Shown: one piece after another, positions 1 to 7,944 of the stretch
How positions within the stretch are numbered: the first letter of the stretch is position 1
Layout: every line of letters begins with the position of its first letter
Source: Subtercola frigoramans
GTDB lineage: Bacteria; Actinomycetota; Actinomycetes; Actinomycetales; Microbacteriaceae
Assembly: GCF_016907385.1 (NCBI RefSeq)
Contig: NZ_JAFBBU010000001.1
Coordinates: 3,596,001-3,660,000 of the forward strand
Direction: 5' to 3'
Length of the DNA stretch: 64,000 nt
The notes under the pieces: model-generated
What the model was told of the DNA's origin: nothing
Seen by the model: only the letters and a program-made list of their open reading frames with translations
The model's database searches: none
Made by a program: the position numbers and the translations under genes

Positions 1-679
1 TCGGAATGTAGACGTAGCTGCTGCCGGCCACCGTGTGTTCGGTGTCGAGCACGTAAGGGCCTGCTCCGAACGTCTTGTTCTTCAGGGTCTCTGGATCGGC
101 CAGGCCTGTCGGTGCGATCACCGAACCTGTGAGCGATCGCTGCGTGAGGAACCGGGGAACTGTGGAGTTCGACGTCGCGAGATGCATGACAACGGTATCG
201 GCGCCGGTGGCTTCGGCCTTGGTGTCTGCCCCTCCGAGCCAGGCCTTCCCGTTCACTCCGTTCGTGACGATGTAGTTGATCGAGTCAGCAACAGCCTCCG
301 AGGTCATCTCCGTGCCATCGGAGAACTTCACGCCTGTGCGCAACGTGAGCTCGAGCTCCTTGCTCTGGTCGTCGAGGAACTTCCACGAGGTGGCGAGATC
401 CGGCTGCAGAGTTCCATCCGGCGCCAACCGGATGAGCGGGTCATAGGTGAGTTGGCTGTACCAGCTGCCCACGGTGTCTGCGTTGGCGAGAGCCGGGTTG
501 ATGCTGGTGGGGGCCGCCGCTGCAACGAGCGTCAGGGTCTTGGACTCGGTTGCACCGGCCGTACCTGAGTCACTCGACGCACACCCGGCGAGGGTGAGCG
601 CGGCGACCGACACAACAGCCGCGAAGGCCAGCGTGCGGCGAGGACGCCGCGCTACTGCCTGGATGACGTTCTTTTTCAT
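1..679 (-). CDS. ABC transporter substrate-binding lipoprotein, family 5 (partial)
   Basis: The first about 226 residues of an extracytoplasmic solute-binding protein of the oligopeptide/dipeptide/nickel class (SBP family 5). It begins MKKNVIQ, has a basic then hydrophobic signal sequence, and a clear lipobox LAGC followed by an Ser/Gly/Thr-rich linker, so it should be lipid-anchored outside the membrane. The mature part shows family features: a TYDPLIRL-like strand and LRTGVKFSDGTEMTSEAV, the region where these proteins read FHDGxPxTAxDV. The C-terminal half is beyond the window edge. A GGAG sequence lies nine bases before the ATG. It follows the ATPase gene by about 120 bases and is probably the last visible gene of the importer operon. 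The ligand cannot be told from sequence; family members bind peptides, nickel, opines or oligosaccharides. Confidence 0.9.
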   Translation of the reverse strand, partial: MKKNVIQAVARRPRRTLAFAAVVSVAALTLAGCASSDSGTAGATESKTLTLVAAAAPTSINPALANADTVGSWYSQLTYDPLIRLAPDGTLQPDLATSWKFLDDQSKELELTLRTGVKFSDGTEMTSEAVADSINYIVTNGVNGKAWLGGADTKAEATGADTVVMHLATSNSTVPRFLTQRSLTGSVIAPTGLADPETLKNKTFGAGPYVLDTEHTVAGSSYVYIP

Positions 680-799
680 GGAACTACTCCGATTCATAGA
701 GGGAATTGCATTCGGGTGACTGGTGTTGCGTGGTGCAGATTTGCAGTGCGATGTGGTGCTGGATGGTACGTCTTCTGGCGCGCCTGGTCGGCGCGTGGG

Positions 800-1651
800 T
801 CACAGCCCGAGTGGCGCCCCGGCGGGATCAACGGCGAGCGCTTCCCATTGCCGGCGACGCTCGCGCTGGATTCGTGGGTCAGGGTAGGGCTCCGCAGCGA
901 GCAGTCTCTTGGTGTACAGGGCAGTCGGTGCCGAGTAGACCTGTTCCGCCGTTCCCATTTCAACGATGCTGCCGCGGCTCATCACGGCGATGTCGTCACT
1001 GAGGAGCCGCACGATCGAGAGGTCATGCGCAATGAACAGATAGGACGTTCCCGTGTCTCGCTGGATCTCACGGAAGAGATTCACGATCTGCGCCTGTACA
1101 GACAGGTCAAGCGCGGAGACCGGCTCATCGCACACCACGAGTCGGGGGGCGGGCATCAGGGCCCGGGCAATGGCGATGCGCTGGCGCTGGCCGCCAGAGA
1201 AGGTACCGGGAAATCGGCCGAGCGCCGCCGTTCCGAGACCGACCCGTTCGATCAGCTCGGCAGCGCGGTCACGTGCTCCTCGTCTCGACATCTGGCGGCT
1301 GGCGACGAGCGGCTCCGCAAGGATGTCTCCCACGGTCTTCGCCTCGTTGAGCGAGCTGCGAGGATCCTGGAACACCACCTGCAGATCACGACTGAGTCGC
1401 TGCCGGGTCTTACGGTCGACCTTGGTGATGTCTTCGCCGGCGAAACGGATCGTTCCACTCGTCGCACGGGCCAGACCGAGGATGCTCCGTCCGACGGTCG
1501 ACTTACCTGACCCGGATTCCCCGACGACGCCGAGGGTCCTGCCCTGGTCGATGTGAAGCGAGATGTCGCGCACCGCAGTGAAGGCGCGGCGCCCGTGGCC
1601 ATAGGTCACCTCGAGGTTCTCGATCTGCAGCAGTGGGGTTGCGGCGCTCAT
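800..1651 (-). CDS. Oligopeptide-type ABC transporter ATP-binding protein (OppF/DppF-like)
   Basis: Cytoplasmic ATPase of 283 residues that would pair with the ATPase half of the upstream fusion protein to drive import. Walker A GESGSGKST is at about residues 44-52, the Q-loop VVFQDP at 92-97, the signature FSGGQRQ at 151-157 and Walker B LVVCDEP at 171-177. The C-terminal extension containing YTKRLLAAEPYPDP is typical of the oligopeptide subfamily. Its start codon overlaps the stop of the upstream gene by four bases (ATGA), indicating translational coupling. It belongs to the operon running from the aldolase-family gene to the substrate-binding protein. Confidence 0.93.
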   Translation of the reverse strand: MSAATPLLQIENLEVTYGHGRRAFTAVRDISLHIDQGRTLGVVGESGSGKSTVGRSILGLARATSGTIRFAGEDITKVDRKTRQRLSRDLQVVFQDPRSSLNEAKTVGDILAEPLVASRQMSRRGARDRAAELIERVGLGTAALGRFPGTFSGGQRQRIAIARALMPAPRLVVCDEPVSALDLSVQAQIVNLFREIQRDTGTSYLFIAHDLSIVRLLSDDIAVMSRGSIVEMGTAEQVYSAPTALYTKRLLAAEPYPDPRIQRERRRQWEALAVDPAGAPLGL

Positions 1652-3450
1652 GCCCGTGCCTCTTCCAGTTCGTTCTCGCGGCCCTGGGACGGAGTCGAGA
1701 AGACTCCGGTGACGACGGGGAGGTCGACGCCAGGTTCGGCGCCGTGTGGATTCGAGACGAGCAGCGCCCTGGTGTAGGGGTGCGACGGGTTTGCGAAGAT
1801 GGTCTCGGCATCGGCCTGCTCGACGATCTCGCCCTTGTACATGACAACAACGCGGTCACAGACGTCGGCGACGACACCCCAATCGTGGGTGATGATCAAC
1901 ACGCTCATCCCGATCTCGTCACGCAGGCGAATCAGAAGCCCGAGGATGCCTGCCTGCACGGTGACGTCGAGCGCGGTGGTGGGCTCGTCGGCGACCAGGA
2001 GTTCAGGGCGCCCGGCGAGCGCCATCGCGATCGAGACCCGTTGCGCCATTCCACCAGAGAGCTCATGGGCGTACTTGCGCGAGACTGCTTCCGGATCCGG
2101 CAGCTCGACCTGGCGAAGCAATTCGAGCATCCGGGTCTTGATGGCAGCACCGGTCAACCCGTCGTTCCGACGGATGACCTCGCCCAGTTGCGCGGCTATC
2201 CGATAGTTCGGATCGAGCGCGACCATGGGCTCCTGAGCGACATACGCCACGCGTCTGCCTCGAAATTCGGCGAGCTGCCTGCCTGACAGCCCCACGAGAT
2301 CGGTTCCTGCAAAGACTACGGCCCCGTCCGTGATCGCCACTCCCTCACCGATCACACCGAGAACACCGAACGCAACCGTCGTTTTGCCCGAGCCAGATTC
2401 GCCGACGAGCCCCACGATCTCTCCTTTGCCGATAGTGAAGGAGACGTCTTTCACGATCGGAACGATCTCGGCGCCCGACCGATACCCGACACTCAGGTTC
2501 GTCACTGACAGCAGCGCACCGGTTGGCACCTTCTGAACGGTCTCAGGGCGCGGTTTTCGCGGGTCTCTGGTGAGCTTGGTCACCGCCCAGTTGCTCGCCA
2601 TCCGATCCCGGAGGGTGTCTCCGAGAATCCCGAGAGAGAAGGACGTGAGCGCAATGACGCCGCCAGCCGCGTAGAGCACGAATGGATTGAGCGTGATCTG
2701 CCGCGCGGCCTCGGAGACCATGCCGCCCCACGTCGGCTCTGGGGGCTGGGCTCCGAAGCCCAGGAAGCTCAGGGCGCTCTCGATCACCAGGGCCAGGGCG
2801 GCGAACACGGCGGCCTGCACGATGATCAGTCCGCGCACCCGGGGGAGGATGTGCTGGAAGATGATGTAGAAGGGGGCAAGGCCCGAGACTTTGGCCGCGT
2901 CGATGAAGAGCTCGTTTCGAACAGCTAGGGTAGCCCCGCGGATCAGGAAGAACATGGTCGGCGATGCGACGAAGCCGAACACGGCCATCGCGATGTAGGT
3001 GTTGTCTCGGAATACCGAGAGCACCACGAACAACACGATGAACGACGGCGTCGAGTGGATGATCATATTGACTGCGGAGACGCTCCGGTCCGCGATGTTG
3101 CCGAAATACCCGGCGATCAGCCCTCCGACAACGCCCACCAGCAAGAAGATGATGACGGCGCTGGCGACACCGATCAGGCTCGTCGTTCCACCGAACATCA
3201 GGCGGGACAGTACATCGCGCCCCACCGAATCTGTGCCGAGCAGGTTGTTTGCACTAGGCCCAGCAAACACTTCCGTCAGGTCCTGTCTGTACGCGTCGTG
3301 AGGAGCAAGCCATCCCGCGAGAGAGCAGGCGAGAATCACAATGGCGAGCCAGAGCACCGCACAGGCGGCCAGAACCGCGCGCCCGCCGTGCGGAAGCTTC
3401 AGTCGCGAGGCAGAAGGTGCAGCAGGGACTGCTGCTGTTGGAACGGTCAT
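1648..3450 (-). CDS. Fused ABC permease (DppC-like) and ATP-binding protein (DppD-like)
   Basis: A 600-residue fusion. Residues 1 to about 290 are a DppC-type permease with an N-terminal membrane segment, the periplasmic region LLGTDSVGRDVLSRL, and an EAA-type loop around residues 180-205 (IDAAKVSGLAPFYI). Residues about 310-560 are an ABC ATPase with Walker A GESGSGKTT near 347, signature LSGGMAQRV near 465 and Walker B LLVADEP near 485, ending in the oligopeptide-type C-terminus (HPYTRALL). Fusing one membrane subunit to one ATPase fixes a 1:1 ratio. The gene overlaps both neighbours by four bases. The second importer in this window (27435-29216) has the same architecture. Such permease/ATPase fusions are a known actinobacterial variant. 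Confidence 0.92.
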   Translation of the reverse strand: MTVPTAAVPAAPSASRLKLPHGGRAVLAACAVLWLAIVILACSLAGWLAPHDAYRQDLTEVFAGPSANNLLGTDSVGRDVLSRLMFGGTTSLIGVASAVIIFLLVGVVGGLIAGYFGNIADRSVSAVNMIIHSTPSFIVLFVVLSVFRDNTYIAMAVFGFVASPTMFFLIRGATLAVRNELFIDAAKVSGLAPFYIIFQHILPRVRGLIIVQAAVFAALALVIESALSFLGFGAQPPEPTWGGMVSEAARQITLNPFVLYAAGGVIALTSFSLGILGDTLRDRMASNWAVTKLTRDPRKPRPETVQKVPTGALLSVTNLSVGYRSGAEIVPIVKDVSFTIGKGEIVGLVGESGSGKTTVAFGVLGVIGEGVAITDGAVVFAGTDLVGLSGRQLAEFRGRRVAYVAQEPMVALDPNYRIAAQLGEVIRRNDGLTGAAIKTRMLELLRQVELPDPEAVSRKYAHELSGGMAQRVSIAMALAGRPELLVADEPTTALDVTVQAGILGLLIRLRDEIGMSVLIITHDWGVVADVCDRVVVMYKGEIVEQADAETIFANPSHPYTRALLVSNPHGAEPGVDLPVVTGVFSTPSQGRENELEEARA

Positions 3451-4388
3451 CGGGTACCGACCTTCGGGTTGAGCAACGAATAGATGATGTCTGCGAGGAG
3501 GATCGTGACCACGGTCACGATCGTGTAGGCGAGTACGGCACCCTGCAGGACGGAGAGGTCATGATTGGCCGTCGCAGTTGCCACCTGGGATCCGAGCCCG
3601 GGGATCGCGAAGACGATCTCGAGTGTGGCGGTGGCAGAGAAGAAGTTGATGAACGTCACGGCGAAGGCAGCGACGATCGGCACAGACGCGTACCGAAGCG
3701 CATGCCGGAACAACAGCGAGCGCCGAGGGACGCCGTTCGCTTGAAGAAAGCGGATGAAGTCCCGGCTCAGCGCCTCGGAGAACGCGTCACGGGTCTGCTT
3801 CGCAATGAGCGCGATTCCGGCCAACGCCATTGCCGATACCGGGAGGATCAGATGCCTGATCCACCCCCAGAAGTCCTCAGAGGGGTTCTCATATCCGATC
3901 GCCGGCAGCAGGCGCAACTGGCCCGAGAAGACGACGATGAGCAGGAGTGCGATCCAGAATCCCGGAACGGCTATCCCGACCATGCCCAGGGTGTCGAGTA
4001 TGCGGCTCAAGGCACCCCCCTTGATGGCGGCGAAGAGCCCCAGGGAGATGCCGATGATCGCAGAGACCACTGCTGCGAGCAGGGCGAGTGACAGGGTCGG
4101 CCAGAACCGCTGCAGCACGATGTGGCTCACGGTATCGCCCGTGTAGATCGACTTGCCGAGGTCACCGTGCAGCGCGTTTCCCACCCAGCTGAAGTACTGC
4201 ACCAACACCGGCTTGTCGAGCCCAAGGTCTCGAGTCAGGGCCTGCACGCTCTCGACCGTCGCGCTCGGGCCGAGAAGCACGAGCGCGACATTGCCGGGAA
4301 TGAGCGAGGCCAGGAAGAACGTGAGAAAGGTCATCACGAAGAGCACGGGTATCGCAAAGGCGACCCGGGAGAGAATCATGCGCACCAT
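3447..4388 (-). CDS. ABC transporter permease (DppB-like)
   Basis: Integral membrane protein of 313 residues with the DppB/OppB layout: an N-terminal membrane segment, a long external loop with LGLDKPVLVQYFSWVGNALHGDLGKSI, then five further membrane segments. The cytoplasmic coupling loop is the stretch DAFSEALSRDFIRFLQANGV. It would form the transmembrane pore together with the permease half of the fusion protein. Its stop overlaps the fusion gene start (ATGA) and it begins 16 bases after the aldolase-family gene, so all are probably one transcript. Confidence 0.93.
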   Translation of the reverse strand: MVRMILSRVAFAIPVLFVMTFLTFFLASLIPGNVALVLLGPSATVESVQALTRDLGLDKPVLVQYFSWVGNALHGDLGKSIYTGDTVSHIVLQRFWPTLSLALLAAVVSAIIGISLGLFAAIKGGALSRILDTLGMVGIAVPGFWIALLLIVVFSGQLRLLPAIGYENPSEDFWGWIRHLILPVSAMALAGIALIAKQTRDAFSEALSRDFIRFLQANGVPRRSLLFRHALRYASVPIVAAFAVTFINFFSATATLEIVFAIPGLGSQVATATANHDLSVLQGAVLAYTIVTVVTILLADIIYSLLNPKVGTR

Positions 4389-4404
4389 GAGAGGACCTGG
4401 CCCC

Positions 4405-5286
4405 CTAAGCGGAGGGAAGCATCGAAGCGAGCGTTGCCCGATCGTCTACCGTCAGCGACAGGAGAGGAGGGCGCGGCACTCCAGCAGGGCTCCCCAGAAT
4501 GGCGAGTCCTTCCTTCACGGCTGTCGGCAGTCCTCGCGAGACGATGAACTCGAGGAACGGCTTGAGTTCCGTGTAGATCGAGGTCGCCAATTCGAGATCG
4601 CCCTCCGCAAATGCCCGGAAGAGTCCTGTGACCTCCACGGGTCGCAGACAGATGGCAGCAGTGCACCACCCGCGGGCGCCTGCTTTGAGCGCTTCGAGCA
4701 CGAGGGGGTTGCTCCCGTTGTAGAAGGGCAGTTCACCGCCGGTGAGTTCGGTGAGAGCCGTCATCCGTGAGATGTCGCCCGTCGACTCCTTGACCATGGT
4801 GACGTTGTCGATCGTGGCGAACATCTCCACGAGAAGTTCCGGCTTCATGTCGATACCCGAGGTGGTGGGGTTGTTGTACGCCATGATCGGAATGCTCAGC
4901 GCATCGCTGATCGAGCGATAGTGCTGGGTGATCTCCCGAGCGGAGAGGGGCCAGTACGAGAACGGAAGAATCATGACCGAATCGGCACCGGCATTCTGCG
5001 CGTAGACCGCCCTGTCAACGGTCTCTGCCGTTGTGAGGTCTGACGCGCCGACGATGACGGGAACGCGCCCGGCGACTTCGGCGATGGTCACATCGACCAC
5101 AGCCCGCCACTCTTCACGGCTGAGATAGGCTGATTCCCCAGTGCTTCCGAGCGGAGCGATGGCGTCGGCGCCGTCGGCGACGAGTGTCGAAACGAGTTGG
5201 CCGAGCCGTTCCCGATCGATTCCGTCCGTTCCATACGGGGTGATCGGGTAGGCGATGATTCCGTGGATGTCGGGGGTGGTGGGCAT
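4405..5286 (-). CDS. Dihydrodipicolinate synthase / N-acetylneuraminate lyase family protein
   Basis: A class I aldolase-fold enzyme of 293 residues. The GSTGE loop that binds the keto-acid carboxylate is at residues 47-51, YNNP with the catalytic tyrosine at 137-140, and the Schiff-base lysine in MVKES at residue 166. The family condenses or cleaves pyruvate or related 2-keto acids. Being first in a peptide-type importer operon rather than near lysine genes argues for a catabolic lyase or dehydratase acting on the imported compound rather than lysine-pathway DapA. I chose the ATG at 5286 because AAGGAG precedes it at good spacing; the open frame extends further upstream without a better start. 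The true substrate is unknown. Confidence 0.85.
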   Translation of the reverse strand: MPTTPDIHGIIAYPITPYGTDGIDRERLGQLVSTLVADGADAIAPLGSTGESAYLSREEWRAVVDVTIAEVAGRVPVIVGASDLTTAETVDRAVYAQNAGADSVMILPFSYWPLSAREITQHYRSISDALSIPIMAYNNPTTSGIDMKPELLVEMFATIDNVTMVKESTGDISRMTALTELTGGELPFYNGSNPLVLEALKAGARGWCTAAICLRPVEVTGLFRAFAEGDLELATSIYTELKPFLEFIVSRGLPTAVKEGLAILGSPAGVPRPPLLSLTVDDRATLASMLPSA

Positions 5287-5345
5287 CACATTCTCCTTGG
5301 CAGATGGGGGGTCGTAGCTCGATGTCTGCAAACTTACGATCAAAC

Positions 5346-5404
5346 TGGCAAAAATTATGTGCCAATTGGCAAAACGCAATACGATGGTTACATGTTTGAA
5401 ACAT
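5346..5404. promoter_or_regulatory. Operator-like repeats in divergent aldolase/XRE-cupin promoter
   Basis: The 168-base gap between the divergent genes has unusually AT-rich symmetric elements. TGCCAATTGGCA at 5360-5371 is a perfect 12-bp palindrome. TGGCAAAA occurs at 5346-5353 and again at 5367-5374, exactly 21 bp apart (two helical turns). ATGTTT-G-AAACAT at 5392-5404 is a second perfect inverted repeat. These are likely binding sites for the XRE-cupin protein encoded next to them, controlling both directions (inference). Confidence 0.5.
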
Positions 5405-5454
5405 TTGCCCGGCAGGTCGGGCCATGATGGGAGACATGAGAAGTTGGGACACAG

Positions 5455-6036
5455 ATGAGTGATCTGATCGGCACGAATCCGGGCAACAGCGTCGCGACGA
5501 TACTGAAGGCCTATCGAACCAATCGCGCCATGACGCTTGCCCAGGTCTCGAAGCTGTCGGGGATCTCCATCGCTCACCTCTCGAGAATGGAGAACGGCGA
5601 ACGCTCTCCCTCCGTCAAGATCCTTCTCCAGCTCTCCCGCGCACTCGGGGTGTCGATGGGCGAGCTAGCCGGCGCGCCCACGACGGAGAGTGAGGTTCAC
5701 ATTTCGCGCATCTCCGAGAGGGCCGAGATCTCCCTGGAAGACAGCCAGATGATCTCGCTGTCGGACCCGCGCTCAACCACACTCCAGGCGATCGAGCTGA
5801 CGCTGATGCCTGGGCGCAGAGGCGAACCGGCCATGCACCTGGGCGAGGAGTGGATCCACGTCCTGAAAGGCAAGGTCGACGTGAGCGTTGACGGATTGGT
5901 CACCTCTCTGCAGAAGGGGGACGCCCTGCATTTCAGGGCTGAGCGAGCCCACTTCGTGCAGAACCCGACCGGGCGCCCGGCGACGGTCCTCGTTGTGTCC
6001 TCGATCGGCAGCGCCGCACTTCGTGCCAACCACTGA
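5455..6036 (+). CDS. XRE-family transcriptional regulator with C-terminal cupin domain
   Basis: A 193-residue regulator. Residues about 14-70 are a helix-turn-helix of the XRE type (LAQVSKLSGISIAHLSRMENGERSPS). Residues about 110-188 are a small cupin barrel (EWIHVLKGKVDVSVDG, then GDALHFRAERAHFVQNP) that usually binds the effector. Regulators of this architecture often control amino-acid, polyamine or sugar-acid catabolism. It is divergent from the aldolase-ABC operon across a promoter with palindromes, so it is the likely local regulator. The ATG has a weak GGGA five bases upstream. Confidence 0.9.
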   Translation: MSDLIGTNPGNSVATILKAYRTNRAMTLAQVSKLSGISIAHLSRMENGERSPSVKILLQLSRALGVSMGELAGAPTTESEVHISRISERAEISLEDSQMISLSDPRSTTLQAIELTLMPGRRGEPAMHLGEEWIHVLKGKVDVSVDGLVTSLQKGDALHFRAERAHFVQNPTGRPATVLVVSSIGSAALRANH

Positions 6037-6749
6037 TGAAGCCAGGGATTGTGAAGACCGCAACAGTATTGAGACACGTCAGCTTCGAAGACCTGGGTAC
6101 CTGGGAGCCAGTTCTGAGAGCACACGGCTACGACGTCAGCTATGTGGACGTGCCCGACGCGCGCGACCTGCAGGCGACCTCGGCCGAGGACGCCGACCTG
6201 GTCATAGTTCTGGGTGGCCCGATCGGGGTCGACCAGACAGCCCAGTACCCCTTTCTCGTCGATGAACTCGAATTCCTCCGCCGTCGAATCGCGAAGGCGG
6301 GCCCGACGCTCGGGGTCTGCCTCGGCGCACAGCTCATCGCTGCGAGCATGGGAGCGACTGTCGAGGCGGGCACGGCGCCGGAGATCGGCTTTCTGACCCT
6401 CGATCTGGATCACAGCGACTCCGTTCTCGCCGGGCTTGGTGGAGTTCCCGTCTTCTCCTGGCATGCCGACCAGATTGTTCTCCCCGACGGCGCGACACTG
6501 CTGGCGCGAACTCCGGCCTGCGCATGCCAGGCCTTCGCGGTGGGCACGACGGTGCTGGGCTTGCAATTCCACCCCGAACTCGACGCCGAACACATCGAGC
6601 GATGGCTTGTCGGCCACGCACACGAACTCGCCGTGCGCGGAATCGACCCTGGGGTCATCCGTTCCGACGCCGAGCGACACGGGGCTCCACTTCACCGAGC
6701 TTCCGGCCTGATGTTGGAGAGGTGGCTCGACGAACTGGAGGCTCCCTGA
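6036..6749 (+). CDS. Class I glutamine amidotransferase (GMP synthase GATase-like)
   Basis: A stand-alone 237-residue GATase1 domain. The nucleophile elbow GVCLGAQ places the catalytic Cys at residue 95, and the His-Glu pair is in QFHPE at 179-181, so the triad is intact. Stand-alone members hydrolyse glutamine or gamma-glutamyl amides such as gamma-glutamyl-polyamines. The ATG overlaps the last base of the regulator stop (TGATG), implying coupling; an alternative GTG 15 bases downstream is possible. Its link with the XRE-cupin regulator, aldolase-family enzyme and peptide importer suggests breakdown of an amide- or gamma-glutamyl-containing compound, but that is inference. Confidence 0.85.
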   Translation: MKPGIVKTATVLRHVSFEDLGTWEPVLRAHGYDVSYVDVPDARDLQATSAEDADLVIVLGGPIGVDQTAQYPFLVDELEFLRRRIAKAGPTLGVCLGAQLIAASMGATVEAGTAPEIGFLTLDLDHSDSVLAGLGGVPVFSWHADQIVLPDGATLLARTPACACQAFAVGTTVLGLQFHPELDAEHIERWLVGHAHELAVRGIDPGVIRSDAERHGAPLHRASGLMLERWLDELEAP

Positions 6750-6795
6750 GCCAGCGATTCACGTGCGGTCGCACCGCGGAAGGCAGGATAGGAGA

Positions 6796-7797
6796 ATGAC
6801 CTCCCCCTCGCCCTCTCCGTCTGTGCTAGTCGTCGGTTCCGGTATCGCGGGCCTGGCCTGCGCCCGGGTATTGCATGATAGCGGGGTCGCCGTGAGAGTC
6901 GTCGACCGCGGCAGAGTCGTCGGAGGCCGCCTGGCGACGAAGCGAGTGGATGATCGGCCCGTCGACATCGGTGCGCGATACTTCACCGTGCCTGACAGCT
7001 CCCTGCCGGGGGAATACGGGTTCGCGGCAGTGGTCGAGGACTGGGTCGCGCGCGGCCTGGCGCGCCCGTGGACGTCGACTTTCGACGTGGTCGCGCCAGA
7101 CGGATCCCGCGAGCGCAAAGAGGGGCCGATGCGATTCGCGGCCCCCGCCGGAACGCGCTCCCTCGCCGTCGATCTCGCCGACCGGCTCCGCGCCGACGGG
7201 GTGACCCTCGAGCTGGAGCACGAGGTCAGCGGCGTCTCCGACCAGGGCGAGGTCTCGGGCATCCGGTATGACGCGGTGGTGCTCGCAATGCCCGACCCGC
7301 AGGCGAGGCGGCTGGTGGCCCCCGGCTCGAGTGTTGCGCTGGCACTGCAGGGGCCCGAGGAGTGGCTGCCGACCCTCGCCGTCGTCGCCACGTGGCCCGA
7401 ACGACTCTGGCCCGCGGAGCTGCACGGCGCGTTCGTGAACGGGTCGGCGACACTGGCCTTCGTTGCAGACGACGGCGACCGGCGCGGCGACGGCGCGGCC
7501 GTTCTCGTGGCGCACACGACCCCGGAATGTGCCCGCCAGTATCTCGAAGAGCCGAGTGCTGCAATTGCGCCCGTCGTCGAAGCACTCGGCGCCTTTCTCG
7601 GCACTGCCGAACGGCCGTCCCAGGCCTCCGTGCACCGCTGGAGCTTCGCCCTGCCCGCCACCCAGCACGACAGCAACCACCTGCTGCGTGGGGCGATCGG
7701 GGTGTGCGGGGACGCCTGGGGAGAACGCTCGGCCGTGTCGACCGCCTGGTCTTCTGGAGCGTCGCTGGGGGGCGCGATCGCCGCAACCCTGGTCTGA
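6796..7797 (+). CDS. NAD(P)/FAD-dependent oxidoreductase, renalase-like
   Basis: A 333-residue soluble flavoprotein. The N-terminal dinucleotide-binding motif GSGIAGLACARVL is at about residues 13-25, followed by the second FAD motif GGRLATKR and the substrate-side motif DIGARYF characteristic of the renalase/amine-oxidase-related group. The C-terminus has the conserved GDAWGERSAVSTAWSSGASLG that closes the FAD site. The start at 6796 is favoured because it begins directly before the Rossmann strand and has GGAG plus a possible -10 (CAGGAT) ending six bases before the ATG. Bacterial renalases oxidise isomeric dihydronicotinamides; the actual substrate is unproven. Confidence 0.85.
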   Translation: MTSPSPSPSVLVVGSGIAGLACARVLHDSGVAVRVVDRGRVVGGRLATKRVDDRPVDIGARYFTVPDSSLPGEYGFAAVVEDWVARGLARPWTSTFDVVAPDGSRERKEGPMRFAAPAGTRSLAVDLADRLRADGVTLELEHEVSGVSDQGEVSGIRYDAVVLAMPDPQARRLVAPGSSVALALQGPEEWLPTLAVVATWPERLWPAELHGAFVNGSATLAFVADDGDRRGDGAAVLVAHTTPECARQYLEEPSAAIAPVVEALGAFLGTAERPSQASVHRWSFALPATQHDSNHLLRGAIGVCGDAWGERSAVSTAWSSGASLGGAIAATLV

Positions 7798-7841
7798 ATC
7801 ACGCATCGAGATGTCGCCAGCGCGTCTGAAGCGCGTCATTG

Positions 7842-7856
7842 ATACGTTTTGCATAT
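7842..7856 (+). promoter_or_regulatory. LysR-type box upstream of catRBCA
   Basis: ATAC-N7-ATAT closely resembles the ATAC-N7-GTAT recognition box of CatM/BenM-type LysR regulators and contains the T-N11-A core. It lies about 90 bases before the catR start, where a cis,cis-muconate-responsive activator could bind. Single-site evidence only. Confidence 0.4.
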
Positions 7857-7944
7857 GGAACCTGATGATTCAGATATTTCCCCTACACAAAGCGAACCCG
7901 TAGCGTACAAGGAGTTCGTTCCAGCGAAGGCACGGGGAGGCAGA

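Noticed and set aside
5436..5462. Eight-codon upstream frame (MRSWDTDE) overlapping the XRE-cupin start
   Set aside because: It has a GGGAG in front and could couple translation, but such short frames are frequent by chance and nothing else supports it.
5287..5577. N-terminal extension of the aldolase-family gene to 5577
   Set aside because: It would run through the divergent promoter and into the regulator gene; the ATG at 5286 has a strong AAGGAG and matches family length.
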